In this document: piece by piece, positions 10,719 through 22,690 of the stretch
Layout: the number at the start of each line of letters is the position of its first letter
Position numbering within the stretch: the stretch's first letter is position 1
Source of the DNA: Delphinus delphis
Lineage: Eukaryota > Chordata > Mammalia > Artiodactyla > Delphinidae
DNA: 64,000 bases
Assembly (NCBI RefSeq): GCF_949987515.2
Contig: NC_082694.2
Span: 42,308,451-42,372,450, forward strand
Reading direction: 5' to 3'
The notes under the pieces: model-generated
Seen by the model: only the letters and a program-made list of their open reading frames with translations
Databases searched by the model: none
What the model was told of the DNA's origin: nothing
Translations under genes and position numbers: made by a program

Positions 10719-11387
10719 TGTGGTAGGCAGAATTCTAAGATGAACTCCAAGATTCCCACCTACTGATACACATGCCCTGAATAGTCCCCTCCCCTTGAGT
10801 ATGGGCAGCTCAGGTGAATATGATGGGATCTCACGCTTGTGATTAGATTGTATCTTGTGGATAGGTGAAGGGATTTTTGTAGGTGTAATTAATATTGCAT
10901 ATCAGCTGATTTTGAGTCAAAAAGGAAATCTTCCCAGGTGTCCTGCTTTAATCAGGTCAAAACACTTAAAAGTAGGACTGGGCTCTTTCTGAAGACATAG
11001 AGATGTTCTCCTGTTGGCTTTGAAGAAATAAGCTTCTATATTATGAGATTTGTGAGAGATCCATGTGGCAAGCAATTTCAAGATCCTCAAGGAGCTGATA
11101 GCAGACCCTGGCTGACAGTCAATGGGAAAATGGAAACTCAGTCCTACAACCACAGAGAACTGAGTTTAGCCAACAGTCCGTTGAGCTTGGAAGAGGACCC
11201 TGGCTTCTGAAGGAAATGTAGCCCAGTTGACGCATCTAGATTTCAGCCTTGTGAAACTCTGAGCAGAGTACTCAGCTAAGTTGTGACTCAACTCCTGACC
11301 CATGGAGACAGTGAAATGATAAATGAATGCTGTCTTGTGCCATTAAGTTTGTGGTAATTTGTTACACAGCAATAGAAAATGAATACA
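10719..11387 (+). mobile_element. Solo LTR-like element inserted in L1M
   Basis: A 669-bp block begins TGTGGTAGGCAGAATTC and ends 'agaaaatgaatacA', with terminal TG...CA as in LTRs. The end text 'ttaagtttgtggtaatttgt' is typical of mammalian LTRs. L1M sequence stops before it and resumes after it. Flanking 5-mers (tttaa / cttag) match only partly, which fits an old, mutated TSD. I do not name the family. Confidence 0.6.
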
Positions 11388-11722
11388 CTTAGCAATAAAA
11401 AAAATATGACTTATAGACAAAACGTACATAAGTCTCAAAAACATTAGTGAATGAAATCAGACACAATAGATTACCTATTATATTATTTCATTTATGTAAG
11501 TTTCAAGGACGGGTAAAGCAGATTTCTAATGATAGAAATGAGTACAATGGTTGTTTCCAGAAATGGAAAGATTGACTAGAAAGGAATACAAGATGACTTT
11601 CTGGAGTGTATAGAAATATCAGTAGTTCAGTGTCTTTGTTTATATTTGTCAAAACTCATTGAACTGTACACTTAAGATTTGTGCATTTGACTCTATGTAA
11701 ATTATACCTCAATTTAACAAAA
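11388..11722 (+). mobile_element. Old L1 (L1M type) 3' UTR, part 2
   Basis: Continuation of the L1 at 9930-10718: 'agcaataaaaaaaatatgac', then 'gtctcaaaaacattagtgaa', and finally 'tgaactgtacacttaagatt' and 'taaattatacctcaatttaa', the well-known L1M 3' end. Confidence 0.85.
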
Positions 11723-11724
11723 AA

Positions 11725-12180
11725 GAAAGAGTGCCTGATAGTGTCAAATGTAGCTAAGAGTCTAAGACAAAAATAGAAAAGTGCTTATTGGATTTGGCCT
11801 TCTCAGATACTTGGTGAACTTGGTAAAGGCACATTCTTCCCAAAGTGCTGATAAAATTAGATTAGAATATGTTGTAGTGGGAATAGAAGCAGAATAACTT
11901 GAGCCGTTGTATATAGACAACTCTTTCGAGATGTTTAGTTATCAAAGGGCAATAGAAGATGGGGAAGTCTTTTGATTATAAATGTGAAATAAAGAGAGTG
12001 TATGTATTTCAAGATGGTAGATCCCAGAGCATGTTGGAACTGATCAAGTATAGATGAAAAATTCATCATGCAAGGTTTAGAAGGAATATATAAATGGATG
12101 GATTACTTGAGAAGGTCAAATTAGATGATCTTCAGAGCATAAGTGAAGGCAAAACCTGACAAGAATGAAAAAAATAAATG
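11725..12180 (+). repeat. Ancient interspersed repeat, family not named
   Basis: 'tagatcccagagcatgttgg' and 'gaagtcttttgattataaat' resemble the old repeat whose other pieces lie at 3.9, 9.2, 21 and 55.7 kb. Heavily diverged. Confidence 0.35.
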
Positions 12181-12429
12181 TATAAATTAAAATTGTGTTG
12201 GATGATTGATAAAATAAGTAGACAAATTGTTAGTAAGGATATAGAAGACAGAAAGCATTTCAAAGAAATTTACCTAACTTACATTATAGAGCAGTCCCCC
12301 AACAATATCAGAACACACCTTCTTTTTAGTTTTTATTATTACTATTTTTTAATGTTAGGTAGAAACCTAATTAGTTATTTATTTATCTATCTATTTTTAC
12401 AGCTTCTTTTTAAACATGCACAGAGCATA

Positions 12430-12680
12430 TAAAGATAAAGCCTATACTGAGATATAAAGCAAATCTGAATAAATGCAAGGAGATTAAAATCGTAAACAAT
12501 ATGTTCACAAACCACAGTAGCATGGAATTGAAAATAATAGACAGCTATCTGGAAAATATCTACATACTTGGAAATTAAACAACACACTTCTAACTAATTC
12601 ATGGGCCAAAGAAGAAATCAAAAGGGAAATTAGAAAACATTTTGTAGTGAATAAAAATAGAAACACAAGATTCTTATTCC
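12430..12680 (+). mobile_element. L1/HAL1 fragment
   Basis: 'aattcatgggccaaagaaga' then 'aatcaaaagggaaattagaa' is typical of mid-L1/HAL1 sequence in plus orientation. The edges are unclear. Confidence 0.55.
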
Positions 12681-12939
12681 AGCTAAGCTGGGATAATTGT
12701 AACTAAAAACTTTAGAAAAATGCATCTTCAATCCTGTTGGTTCAATCTTCTGGTTAATACTAAATTCTGCTACTTCTCACCACCCCACTACTACCATGCT
12801 AGTCTAAGTTGTCATCATTTTTGCTTACATCTTTGTAATAGCCTTCGCTCTGCTCTTTCTGTTTTTTGTACTTCCCCTACACACCCTATCCCACTCCACA
12901 ATTTTAGTCAAACAGCATCTTGAATGGACCTTGTGAGAT

Positions 12940-13274
12940 GTATGTCAGATCATATTATTGCTATTTTCAGAAATAGTCAATGATTTCTTGTTACTCTCAC
13001 AGTTAAAATGATGATGGTCCAAAGAGGCCAGTAGAACTTGTCTCATCATTGTTTGTCCAACCTATTTTTACTACTTCTTCCTTTCTTGTCTCTTATTAAT
13101 TTTGTCTCCTTGATGTTTCTTTTCTTTTTCCATTTTTTTTCTTGTATTTATACCTTCAAGGGCTTCCTACCAGCTTAGAGTAAAATTAAAAAAAAATGCT
13201 TATCTGTAAAGGCTCTACCTGATATGACTTTTGTTTGCCTCTGTGGCCTCATTCCCTCACCCCCCCGCTGCCTG

Positions 13275-13313
<39 letters not shown>

Positions 13314-13318
13314 TTCTT

Positions 13319-13389
<71 letters not shown>

Positions 13390-13815
13390 GTCCCAGCCAC
13401 CCTGAACTTCTTCTCATTACTTGAACACACCAAGTACTTTCCTGCCCCCATGACCTTGTCCTTGCTGGTCCCTCTGCCTGGAACATTTTCCTCTCATTTC
13501 TTCATACAGGCCAGTTCCTTTTCATCTCTCAGGCCTCAGCTTTAAAGCAATTGCTTCTGAGAGGATTTGCCTGTCCAGCCCAGCTAAAGCTGCCCACCCT
13601 CCAAATACCATCCAGTAACTTATCCCATTTCATTTGCTGTGGTACATATGTGCTGAAATTCTTTTATCCAGTCACTTCTACATTATCCTTTTCCCCTGTT
13701 GGACTCTGAGCTCCAAGAGCAGAGACTATATCTGGTTGTTCATCCTGATATTCTCAACTCAGAATATGTGTACAAAAAATATTTGTTGCATAACTGAATG
13801 ACAGATGGAGAAAAT
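12940..13815 (+). mobile_element. L2 LINE 3' region
   Basis: The order of motifs follows L2: 'cttgaacacaccaagtactt', 'tccctctgcctggaacattt', 'tctcaggcctcagctttaaa', 'ggactctgagctccaagagc' and 'atatttgttgcataactgaa'. A long TC/AC microsatellite is embedded at 13275-13387. Reading frames here are low-complexity artefacts. Confidence 0.82.
13275..13387. repeat. (TC)n(AC)n compound microsatellite
   Basis: About 75 bp of TC repeats with a few T interruptions is followed by about 37 bp of AC repeats. Frames through it encode Ser/Leu or Arg/Glu repeats and are not genes. Confidence 0.97.
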
Positions 13816-14039
13816 AAAATAGCAATAATAAATAAATAAATATGGTGTTCATTGGATTCCCAGTTCCTTCACTTGAACAACATAGAACAGATATTTTTTC
13901 CCTCACCGAAAAAATTGAGTGAGAATACCATATCACTCCAGCAAGTTTGTAGTGAAGATTTCAGGAAAAGCCTTGTAAAATGGGCCTGGAGCAGTGATTA
14001 ATACTTAAAAGTATCTCAACTGCAAGGGAGCTTAGAGTT

Positions 14040-14225
14040 GCAATGAAAGGCTGAGAATCTGGGGTCAGACCACTTGAGTTTGAATTCTGACTTTACTAGC
14101 TTTACATCTTTTACCTCTCTGTGCCTCAGTTTGTCTGTCTATAAATATCTGAATATATAGACTTACTGTGGGGATTAGATGCCTTATACATGTAGAAGTC
14201 TCAGAAAAATGACTAGCAGCTGTAA
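14040..14225 (-). repeat. MIR SINE (reverse)
   Basis: Reverse-strand MIR: 'agaccacttgagtttgaatt', 'ctctctgtgcctcagtttgt', and 'gtggggattagatgc' in the expected order for the minus orientation. Confidence 0.85.
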
Positions 14226-14564
14226 ATAGTCTAAAAGTGTTTGATAAATCTGCTCGGTCTTCCTGGAGGCATCAAGGAAGTATGAAGGATGCTAGTAATT
14301 AACAACTCCTGGCACTGGTTCTGGTGCCAGCCCACTAATGCCCAACGTTGCTTAATGAAATAGATGAACAGGGTGAATACAGTTTTCCCTGAGCCCAAAC
14401 TTCTGAGTTTCTTCCCCATCCTCCTCTGGGCCAGCAGCTCCCCTGTTCCTAGCCCCTGTGTGCATGTGCATTGATTACAGAGCAGCTGGAAAGCTCAGCA
14501 GAGCTAGCTTCTAGCCCAGCTGGACCAAGGAGACCCCCCCAGTAGGGCACACCGTAAGTGCTTC

Positions 14565-15475
14565 AGTACTTTATTATGAAAGTATTAGACTTCTGTAAAA
14601 GTTGAAAGAATTTTTACCTTGAAAATCCATACATCCACTAGCTAGATTCTTTTATTAACGTTTCTAGACATACCACAATACCACATACTCAGTTCATCTG
14701 GTTATTAATCCATCATTCATCTTGTTTTACATATATTTCAAAACAAGTTGCAGACACCAGCACCCTTCACTCCTAAACACTTCAGCATGAATATCATTAG
14801 CTTGATGTCAGTATCTGATTAGCATTTTAAAAATCTTTTCTTTTGATGTTAAAAAAAAACCTACAAGGAAATATTAAATTTATTATGCCTTTCAATGAGT
14901 TTTGACAGTTGCATACAACTGGGTAACTAAACCCCTATCAAGACATAAAATGTTACTATCACCACAGAAGTGTTCCTAGTCAACCTTTAACCCTATTCCC
15001 TGATAATAATTCCCATTAGCCCCCTCATAGATTAGTTTTATTGTTCTAGAACTTAAAATAAATGAAATAATTTGGACAAGCCTTCTTTTACTCAGCATAG
15101 GTTTTGAGTTTCATTCATGTTTTTGCATGTTTTGCATGTTCATTTTTATTGCTGCATAGTATTTCATTATATGACTATACCACAGATTATTTTTTATCCG
15201 TTCACCAGTTGATGGTCATATGTGTTTTCTCCAGTTTTGCTTTACTATGGATACAGCTGCTTTGAACATTCTTGTATATATCCTTTTTTGGATGTATGTT
15301 TTTGTTTCTCTTGGTCACATCTAGGATGAGAATTGCTGGGTTACAGGGTAGAAATATATCTACTTTTATAAGGAAACGAAAGACTTTTGTCAAAGTGGTT
15401 ATAACACATTCCCTCAACAATGTACAAGAATTCCCATTTTTCACTTCCTCTTCAACATTTGGTGCACACCATCTC
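14565..15475 (-). mobile_element. Old L1 (L1M type) 3' UTR and ORF2 end, reverse
   Basis: The left part carries L1M 3' UTR text such as 'acaagttgcagacaccagca' and 'aaacacttcagcatgaatat'. The right part has 'attgctgcatagtatttcat', 'accagttgatggtcatatg' and 'gatgagaattgctgggttac', the reverse complement of the late-L1 region. It is diverged, with no intact ORF. Confidence 0.85.
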
Positions 15476-17730
15476 AAGGATTTTGTACTTCCTGTATCCT
15501 CTGTCAGGTACGTTCTTCACTGTGGATTGTTCACTCACATACTTCAGACTTCTGGAAGTCTTTTTCTCAGTGCAGCCTTCCTTTTCTGTCATACTTAAAA
15601 TTGCACTCAGTGCACCCACCCAGCCACCCACCAACAACACTATCTCCCTTACTTCTTTAATTTTCCCAGATAATTTATATACTTGTCAGTTTGTCTATCC
15701 ACTCTCCCCCTCCAGTGAATTGTGATCTCCATTATACCTTGTAATTTTTGCTCTTTTTTCCATATGTTTAAAAAGAATGGGTATTCTGATATTGTTGGGT
15801 GGATTGTTCCATAAAGTGAAACGTTACTCTTGCGTTCCTTGTCTCTGTAAGCATTCCTGGCTCACAGTAGGCAGTTAATATATATATATATCTGTTGAGT
15901 AAATGAATATATGGAAACTCTTGTGGAGTGGATAGAAGCACAACAAGACTCTGTATTTGCAAAAGTTTACTTGCGTTTGTAGTCAAAAGCCATCTAGGCA
16001 CAAATTTGAAATACTTGGGTTAAATCTGATCACTTGTTTCACCAATTAGAATTTGTCACTCTTTTCCTTTGCTTGAACCTAAAAAGGGACAACAGATGAG
16101 ATAGTAATTCATCATGATTGATGGTATACGCTTCAGTGGCTAGTAGTGAAGGAATATCTTTCTCAAAGCCAATAATGGCAACTTTCAAGAGAAGTAGATA
16201 TTCTTCCAGACTAATTTTAACATCCCTTAGAATGTCTGGAAGACTTTCATGGTAAAAGTAAAAAGTCTGTGAAGTGTTGTAGCCCCTACCTCATTATATA
16301 TTGTGTATCACTCATACAGAGGAAACACATATGGCAGCTTAATTGTATATTGTTTCTTGAAATTGTTTTAAGATCCACTTATCTTCCCAGAATTCTTTGC
16401 CTTGTTAATGAGATTCTCATTTGAAACTATTGAGAAAAGTTTCGGAATTGGTCCAGCTGTTCAGTGAAACGCTATTAAACTGTTACTTCTATCATTTTTT
16501 CTCTGTTTTATTTTCTTTTGAGTAGATCATAACTTTGACTCGTTTTCATCAGAGTAAGCCCACAAGTTCTCAAAGTAGCCTTGATAGGAATATATACGTT
16601 GGATTTGCTTTAAAGATTGTTTACATTATTAAATACAGAAGTCCATCTACTTACAAAGTGGTTAAGTTCTAAAAGACAGTTTGCAAATACTTTTCATTTT
16701 TAAGTCCACATAGTGTCCAAAGCAGGGGAAATAGGAAATTAAGTTTGCAGTTCATGGATATACTGACGCCAATTAGGAAGTCTGTTGTCTCTTTAAAAAA
16801 TAGCTTTTTTAAATATTTAAAATTTAAGTATTTATATAAAACATAGCTTTTTAAAATATTTAATTTTTTTCTTCTCTTCCTTGATGATGTAACAGCAGTG
16901 ACGCTTTAAAATCCTTAATGTGATTTTCTTATTTGCCTTTGTGAACTTTTATCCTTGGCCCTTTTCTGCCTGAGACATCTGTTACTTTGCAGAAGAATGA
17001 AGATTTATAAAAGAAAGAAATAGGGCCTATTAAGGAAAGAATGTATAGAAAACTACAGTGGTATTTAAAAGTATAAATAGTGGTATTATTGAACTTGGGT
17101 AGATTTTCCAGATCCTTTTCCTTTTTTTCCTTTCCTTCAAAGAATATCTAGGATCAAGCAATGAAGACTCATCTCATAGTTTGAGCCACAGTGTAGACAA
17201 GATACCCATTTGCCTAGTACATCAAGACTGTAGAAGGAAATCATAACTTAGAATTAAAAGGGAAAGCCAATTTCCATTTCTGAGGATTATGGGAAGATGG
17301 AAGAAGAGAGAAGCAGGAGATAACATAGGTATCCTTAGGAAATATCTAATTTGAAAAAAAAGTTAGGATTAAGTCCTGTGAGAAGACTGGAGTTTCACGT
17401 ACTGTGGATAAGAATTGGATAAGATTTCAAGCAATATTTATTACAAGCAGGTCTTCAGGAGCAAGTTAGACCAAAGACTTAAATGCTTTAAAAAGGAGCA
17501 CGCTGCGTGTGTGGGGAGGTCAGTGCTGGTGTGTTTGTTTATGGAGTAATCATTTGATTACTGCAAGGCTAGTGAGCTCACTTCAAGTTTACATGAGCAA
17601 ATTCAGTTTTCTAAACTAGATATGATTCACAGGCTTTGTGGTTATCACATGTCCTGCTGTTAAGTTTACCTTTTAGAAGATTAAATAATATCTTAATATT
17701 AAACTGCCAAATGACTTGAAGGGACTTTTG
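15476..17730. other. Unassigned non-coding sequence
   Basis: No recognised repeat or gene. Minor points: an AT run near 15880, and a near-duplicate of atagcttttttaaatattt at about 16800 and 16844. Confidence 0.4.
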
Positions 17731-17958
17731 CCCTTTTATTTATTTATTTATTTGCGGTATGCGGGCCTCTCACTGTTGTGGCATCTCCCGTTGCAGAGCA
17801 CAGGCTCCGGACGTGCAGGCTCAGCGGCCATGGCTCATGGGCCCAGCCGCTCTGCGGCATGTGGGATCTTCCCGGACCGGGGCACGAACCCGCGTCCCCT
17901 GCATCGTCAGGCAGACTCTCAACCACTGCGCCACCAGGGAAGCCCACCCGTTTTATTT
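17731..17958 (-). mobile_element. CHR-type SINE (reverse) with TSD
   Basis: A complete short-subtype CHR SINE in reverse, from its tail (TTTATTTATTTATTT) at about 17741 to 'ccaccagggaagcccac' at 17943. The reverse B box reads GGGCACGAACCC. The imperfect TSD is cccttttattt at the left and cccgttttattt at the right. The three plus frames across it are SINE translations, not genes. Confidence 0.92.
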
Positions 17959-18329
17959 TTGAATGAAAGAATATGTAAGGAACTATAATCACCATAAAAA
18001 GAAATGGAGCATGCTCAGCTTTAATTTTAAATGAAGTCTGTCTTTCAGCAGTACCCTTTGTTCCCTGTGCTTCTGAGATCATCAGATTGTTTATACCATA
18101 AAACTCTGCTATAACTTTCATAACAGTAACATGGATTAAGATGTATTGTCATTGGTTCCAGTCCCCTGCCACCTCCTGAAAATGAGGGCTGGGAGTAGGC
18201 TAATGTTCTTATTTTGTGAGGCAGGTAGGATGTGAGAAGGAGAAAAAGCAGGCAGCTCTGTCTTGTTAAAGAGGGATCTCCAGTGTTCTCCAGGCTCAGT
18301 TTCCTTGACAAGGCTAATGAATTGGATAT

Positions 18330-18545
18330 AGGTTGAAGATTTAACGCTTACAAATACAGCATAACCTGTTAAATTTGAATTTCAGATAAATAACAGATAA
18401 TTACTTAGTGTAAGTATGTCCATGCAGTATTTGGACATACAAAACTTATGTACATACAAATACAAATACAACATACAAATACAAAACTTATTTGTCACTT
18501 ATCTGAAGTTCAAATTTAATTGGGCATCTGGTATTTTTCTATCAA
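18330..18545. mobile_element. Palindromic non-autonomous element (family uncertain)
   Basis: Inverted arms lie at 18369-18389 (ttaaatttgaatttcagata...) and 18499-18519, and match at 20 of 21 positions. An inner stem gtatgtcc/ggacatac lies at 18414-18421 and 18433-18440. The interior has gained a catacaaataca-type tandem repeat at about 18450-18487. The text 'gggcatctggtattttt' after the right arm is familiar from a dispersed mammalian palindromic repeat that I cannot name safely. Confidence 0.6.
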
Positions 18546-18654
18546 CCCTATTTGGATGCTAACTGACCAGAAGATTCTTAGGATTATTGTCCCTGTTCTT
18601 CAAATTACACTGGCCGGCCGCAAGCCCCATAAACATCCTCATGAATGTTTGATC

Positions 18655-19177
18655 ACTTTCCTTTTCTGGCTGCCGCTGGGAGAGGAGCTGCCTCCAAGTC
18701 CACGCATTTGCAGTGAATGGTCCTGTGGAACTGCTCCAATTTCCAGATCAAGAAGAACAAACAGATATAGGGCACCCACCCCAATAATCTGAAGGTCCAC
18801 AATTCTTTCCATTACAACCGGCTGATGGACCACAAGACTGTGACGTGGAGCCGGCAGCAGGTGGCAGAAGTGGCCTGGAGGTGGTGAAGTGGAGATCTGG
18901 CCCTACAAAGCCCGCCACCTCCTACATGCAGACCACCATCAACAAGAACTCCCCTGCCACCCTCAGCAGTATCCAGAACATAATCTGCAAAATCAAGTAC
19001 CTTTGGTATCTGAGCATAGTCTCCAACCGCAGAGCCAGCGCCATCCTGCACAGCAGACGCCGGTGACGGTGAAGAGGAGGCAGATGCCCCACCAAGAGCT
19101 CTTGAACACAGCCCTCACTCCCTGACCCCCAAAGCAACAAAGATGTCACCCAACTTTTCTCAAAAAAAAAAAAAAAA
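18655..19177 (+). pseudogene. RPL28P: Processed pseudogene of ribosomal protein L28
   Basis: RPL28 is a component of the large (60S) ribosomal subunit. This copy is intronless, begins with 5' UTR-like sequence at about 18655, and ends in a 16-bp A-tract (19162-19177), so it was made by reverse transcription of mRNA. The recognisable body includes NSFHYNRLM (family form NSFRYNGLI), EPAA, KPATSY, TTINKN, TLSSI and RRASAIL. The start codon is AAG (18696-18698), and codon 7 (Trp) is TGA. The start-to-stop span (18696-19105) is 410 nt, against an expected 414, so frameshifts are present; one is a base lost in the KTVGVEP region. The AATAAA signal is mutated to AACAAA. I found no convincing TSD. 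It was probably mobilised by L1. Confidence 0.93.
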
Positions 19178-20419
19178 GCCACCAGGTGATTCTAAACTGC
19201 AGCCGGAACAAAGTTGGATCTGGATTGTGAAGAGCCTTTAGAATCCAAGGTCAACTAGTTGCCCAGGTCTGCTGTGGTTATTTCAGTAACTTCACAGTAC
19301 TGCAATTCTGCATCTTCATGTTTTGGACCCTACTTATTGTATTATAGCAACTTTCTCTTTTGTATCTCACAGAAAGGAACAATAATTAGCTTAGTACTTG
19401 CAATGAGGAAGTTTGTATAACAGCAAGATTATGTCCTCTTAATATCTTTTCAACAAATAGCACTGTGATCTACAATTCTTTTAATTTTTAAAAAAGAATA
19501 TTCACATTTTAAAGCTTAAAATGTTGATTGTAAAGACTAAAGATAGGGAGAGGCATATCTGATAAATAAGGGCTTTCTTGCCTTCTCATTTGTGAGTCTG
19601 GGATGTGGCCTCCTGAAAAGCTGCCCAATCAGGGGCTCTGCTTCGTTAAATCAAATGTGTTAGTGCTACACGCTTTTACAGGTGGAGCTGTGAGGCTCAG
19701 CTTTCTCAGCTACCCTTGGTTTCCCTGGGGCAATCTTGCAGAAGTAGCTAGCATCTTAATGAAGAACCTGCTAAGGGGACCCATTAACAATAAAATGACT
19801 CTGGGTTGAAGGCAAAGAAGTAGTCACCTGAGCAAAGCCAAGGGGAGGAAGTGGATACTAGGAACACAGAGAAGTCTGTGATACCAAATGAGGGAGCTAT
19901 AGTTGAGGTCCTTTAGTGGCAAATCTGGAGGTATTTCTGAGCCAAAGGAAATGTCTTTGAGTTATACCAGCTGCAGACTTCTGCTAGAGATGTAAAGTCT
20001 CATAGGTGTACAAAATTCGTCACCCAGTGATCAGAAGACCTACTTTTGTCTCCGCCAAAGTCACATAAACTACACCCTCCCTCTTTATATGCAGACACCA
20101 CTGTAGGGTAAGAAGCAGAGGAGGGAGGAAGTTATCTGAGAAACTAAGCACTGTTCTCCGGAGAGACCCCTTTCTCTCACTGCCTCTGTATCAGATATCT
20201 TGGATTCATTGCACACAACAAAAATCCCTTATATAGATAGCTTTATCATCAGTATGACTCTGAAATCCTTGAGGGTAAACATTGTGTCTCAGTATACTTG
20301 GTAAAGTGCTTCAGGAGAGAAGACACACATCTAAAGAGATCAAATTGTGCAGAAAAACATGCAGCAAAAAGAGAAATGTGCCAAAGACATACATGCCTAA
20401 AATCAATCTTTCTCTCTCT
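19178..20419. other. Unassigned non-coding sequence
   Basis: The first 30 bp (ccaccaggtgattctaaact) resembles the end of a hAT MER5/MER20-type element, but is too short to call. Nothing else is recognised. Confidence 0.4.
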
Positions 20420-20950
20420 ATCCAGTATTCATAGAAAATTATAGAAACCATAGGCAAAAAATATCAATAAAGAGTGAAAAATCACCTGTAGTTCTGTTGT
20501 TCAAACATGTTTCCTATTTGTATTTTGTCACTCCTGCCTCTACCCCTTGCAATGGAATTATATGAGGCACAATGGTTATACTAGCTTTTCGGTTATAAAT
20601 ATATCCTGAACAACTCTCCTTGGTAATAAACCCAAATCTACACCCATTCTTAATGGTGAGGCATGATTCTTTGCATTAAATTTTTTCAGATTAAATTAGC
20701 CATTTAAGTAATTGTTATTTTTTATTGCTTTAAGCAATGATGTAATGAGCAGCCATGCATAGACATAGTTGGTTATAGGGTGTTTATTACTTTATTTACT
20801 TTGATGAGATCATGCTTCATTATTTTTGAAAAATTCACCTATTTTCTTATTTTTCTTCCATATGAATGCTGTATTTATTCGTGAAGATTTTCTTCAGACC
20901 CTTTGTGTTGATTTGTAAATGTTCAAACTTTTACGGTTTTGTATCTCCTT
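20420..20950 (-). mobile_element. Possible old L1M 3' fragment
   Basis: Text such as 'aatgatgtaatgagcagcca' and 'tgaaaaattcacctatttt' is loosely like the reverse strand of a very old L1 3' region. Divergence is high and the call is weak. Confidence 0.3.
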
Positions 20951-20954
20951 ATAT

Positions 20955-21420
20955 AATTGTTTATTCATTTAACAAATATTTATGAGGGACCTGCTATTTG
21001 CTTGGCACTAGACATATAAAGGTAATAAATATGGCTTAGTGGGAAGAGGCATGGATAAACACCAGTAATCAGAGAGTAAATACATGATTCTATTTGCAAT
21101 GAGAGTTATGACAAAAGCTCACAGTGATTAAGTTGTTAATCCTGTGTCAGAGACGGCATCTTTGTGAATGGAGATTTAAGCTGAGACGTGATATAGGCAA
21201 AGTGCAGGAGGAAACACATTAGTGAGAGAGGGCACAGCTGTACAAGGGTCCTATGGCTACATATTTTTGAAGACCTGAAAGACTGGCCTGGCCAGAGCAT
21301 GTAAGCAAGGGAAGTAGGTACACAAGATGAGCTAGGAGAGACAAAACAGCACTTTAAATGCTTTGGTAAGGACTTTGTGCTTTGGGGGTTGCATTGTGCA
21401 GCTATTTAAATTGTAGTCAT
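20955..21420 (+). repeat. Ancient interspersed repeat, family not named
   Basis: It begins 'tttattcatttaacaaatat' and continues through 'atttaagctgagacgtgata', 'tggccagagcatgtaagcaa' and 'ggtaaggactttgtgctttg'. It is the same old repeat as the pieces at 3.9, 9.2, 11.8 and 55.7 kb, here with the longest run. Confidence 0.5.
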
Positions 21421-21876
21421 CTATGAGACATACACGTAATTTGTTTGAGGAAGATTTTAAATCACTTCTTGTTTATTAAGAAGTAGATAGCCATGTAATT
21501 TCCATTGTGAGATAGTTCTAATTATTTAAGATTTGAAGCCAATGACGATAATTGGAGGTACATCATTGAAAGAGGCAATGATTCAGTCGGATTATGTTCT
21601 AAACACACATTTGAGAGGTTTTTTTGCCTGTATGCAATAGAAGCATATATCTTATCGATGCTGTTATTTTAACTTAATCTTTATTTTTAAACATGAGTCT
21701 TATCATTCTGATGAATCCGTTGCATTTCGAGCAAGGTGTGGCTAATCAAAAGTGGGGTTGAACCAGGAGCTACCTGGATCTTGCCCCTGGGCTAGGCTCT
21801 TGCCTAATGGAAGTTATCATAGGATGTGATCTTACAAGACAATTCCTTTTGTGCCAAGAAGCTAGATTTTGAGAAC

Positions 21877-22207
21877 TACAGCCAGCCTCCAATATCCGCA
21901 GGTGTAGCATCAGCAGGTTCAACCAACTACAGATCAAAAATATTAAAAAGAAAAAAAAAAGGAGTTCAGGAAAGTTCTAAAAAGCAAAACCTGAATTTTC
22001 CATGCTCTGACAACTATTTACATAGTATTTACATTGCATTAGCTATTATAAGTAATCTAGAGTTGATTTAAAGTATACGGGAGGATGTGCATAGGCTATA
22101 TTCAGTTATTATGCCGTTTTATATAAAGGACTTGAGTGTCCATGGATTTTGTTATTATGAGGGGGAGGGTCCTGAAACCAATCCCCCAAACTGCTGAGGG
22201 ATTTAGA
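21877..22207. mobile_element. TcMar-Tigger-like non-autonomous DNA transposon
   Basis: It starts after TA at 21877-21878 with cagccagcctccaatatccg, contains 'ggttcaaccaactacagatc', 'gagttgatttaaagtatacg' and 'ggaggatgtgcatagg', and ends near 'caatcccccaaactgctgag'. This matches the order of a Tigger-type short element. The right terminal repeat is eroded. The 81-codon plus frame across it is incidental. Confidence 0.7.
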
Positions 22208-22484
22208 AAACTAAGTTTTGAAAATTCAGACTGATCAGTTCTTACACAAATCCTTAGGAATATTTTGTTCAGAAGTGTTTTTCCTGAACTGAATTATAAC
22301 ATACTACTTTCTTTTATTCTTCCTATTGTGACTTTAACCAGTGATTTATGTAATTACATACCTAAAATAGAACTGTATCTATCAAAAACCAATCACAGAA
22401 CCAAGGATTAAAGCTTAATGACAGAACTTCTCTTAGAATTTATTATGGATTCTATTTAAATAATTTCTACTCTGTAAGACACTG

Positions 22485-22690
22485 TATTTCATGCTTCTCA
22501 TGTATTAGCTCTGTTCTTCACATCAGCTCTGAAAAATAGGAATTGATATTTTCATTGTATTTGTGGGGAACCTGAAGCTCAGAGAGATTGCATCACTTTC
22601 GCAAAGTCACAGTACTGTAAGTGGCAGAGCCAGGATTCACACTGCATCTGTTTTTTATGCCGAGACTCTAGTGGCCTTTTTATTATACCA
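22485..22690 (+). repeat. MIR SINE
   Basis: A well-preserved MIR: 'gtggggaacctgaagctcag' then 'agagattgcatcactttcgc', 'aaagtcacagtactgtaagt' and 'ggcagagccaggattcacac'. Confidence 0.88.

Noticed and set aside
13231..13545. Long Ser/Leu/His/Thr-rich frames over the TC/AC tract
   Set aside because: Translations of a dinucleotide microsatellite inside an L2 remnant.
18655..19177. Functional RPL28 gene
   Set aside because: Start codon lost, stop at codon 7, frameshifts, and a retroposed A-tail.
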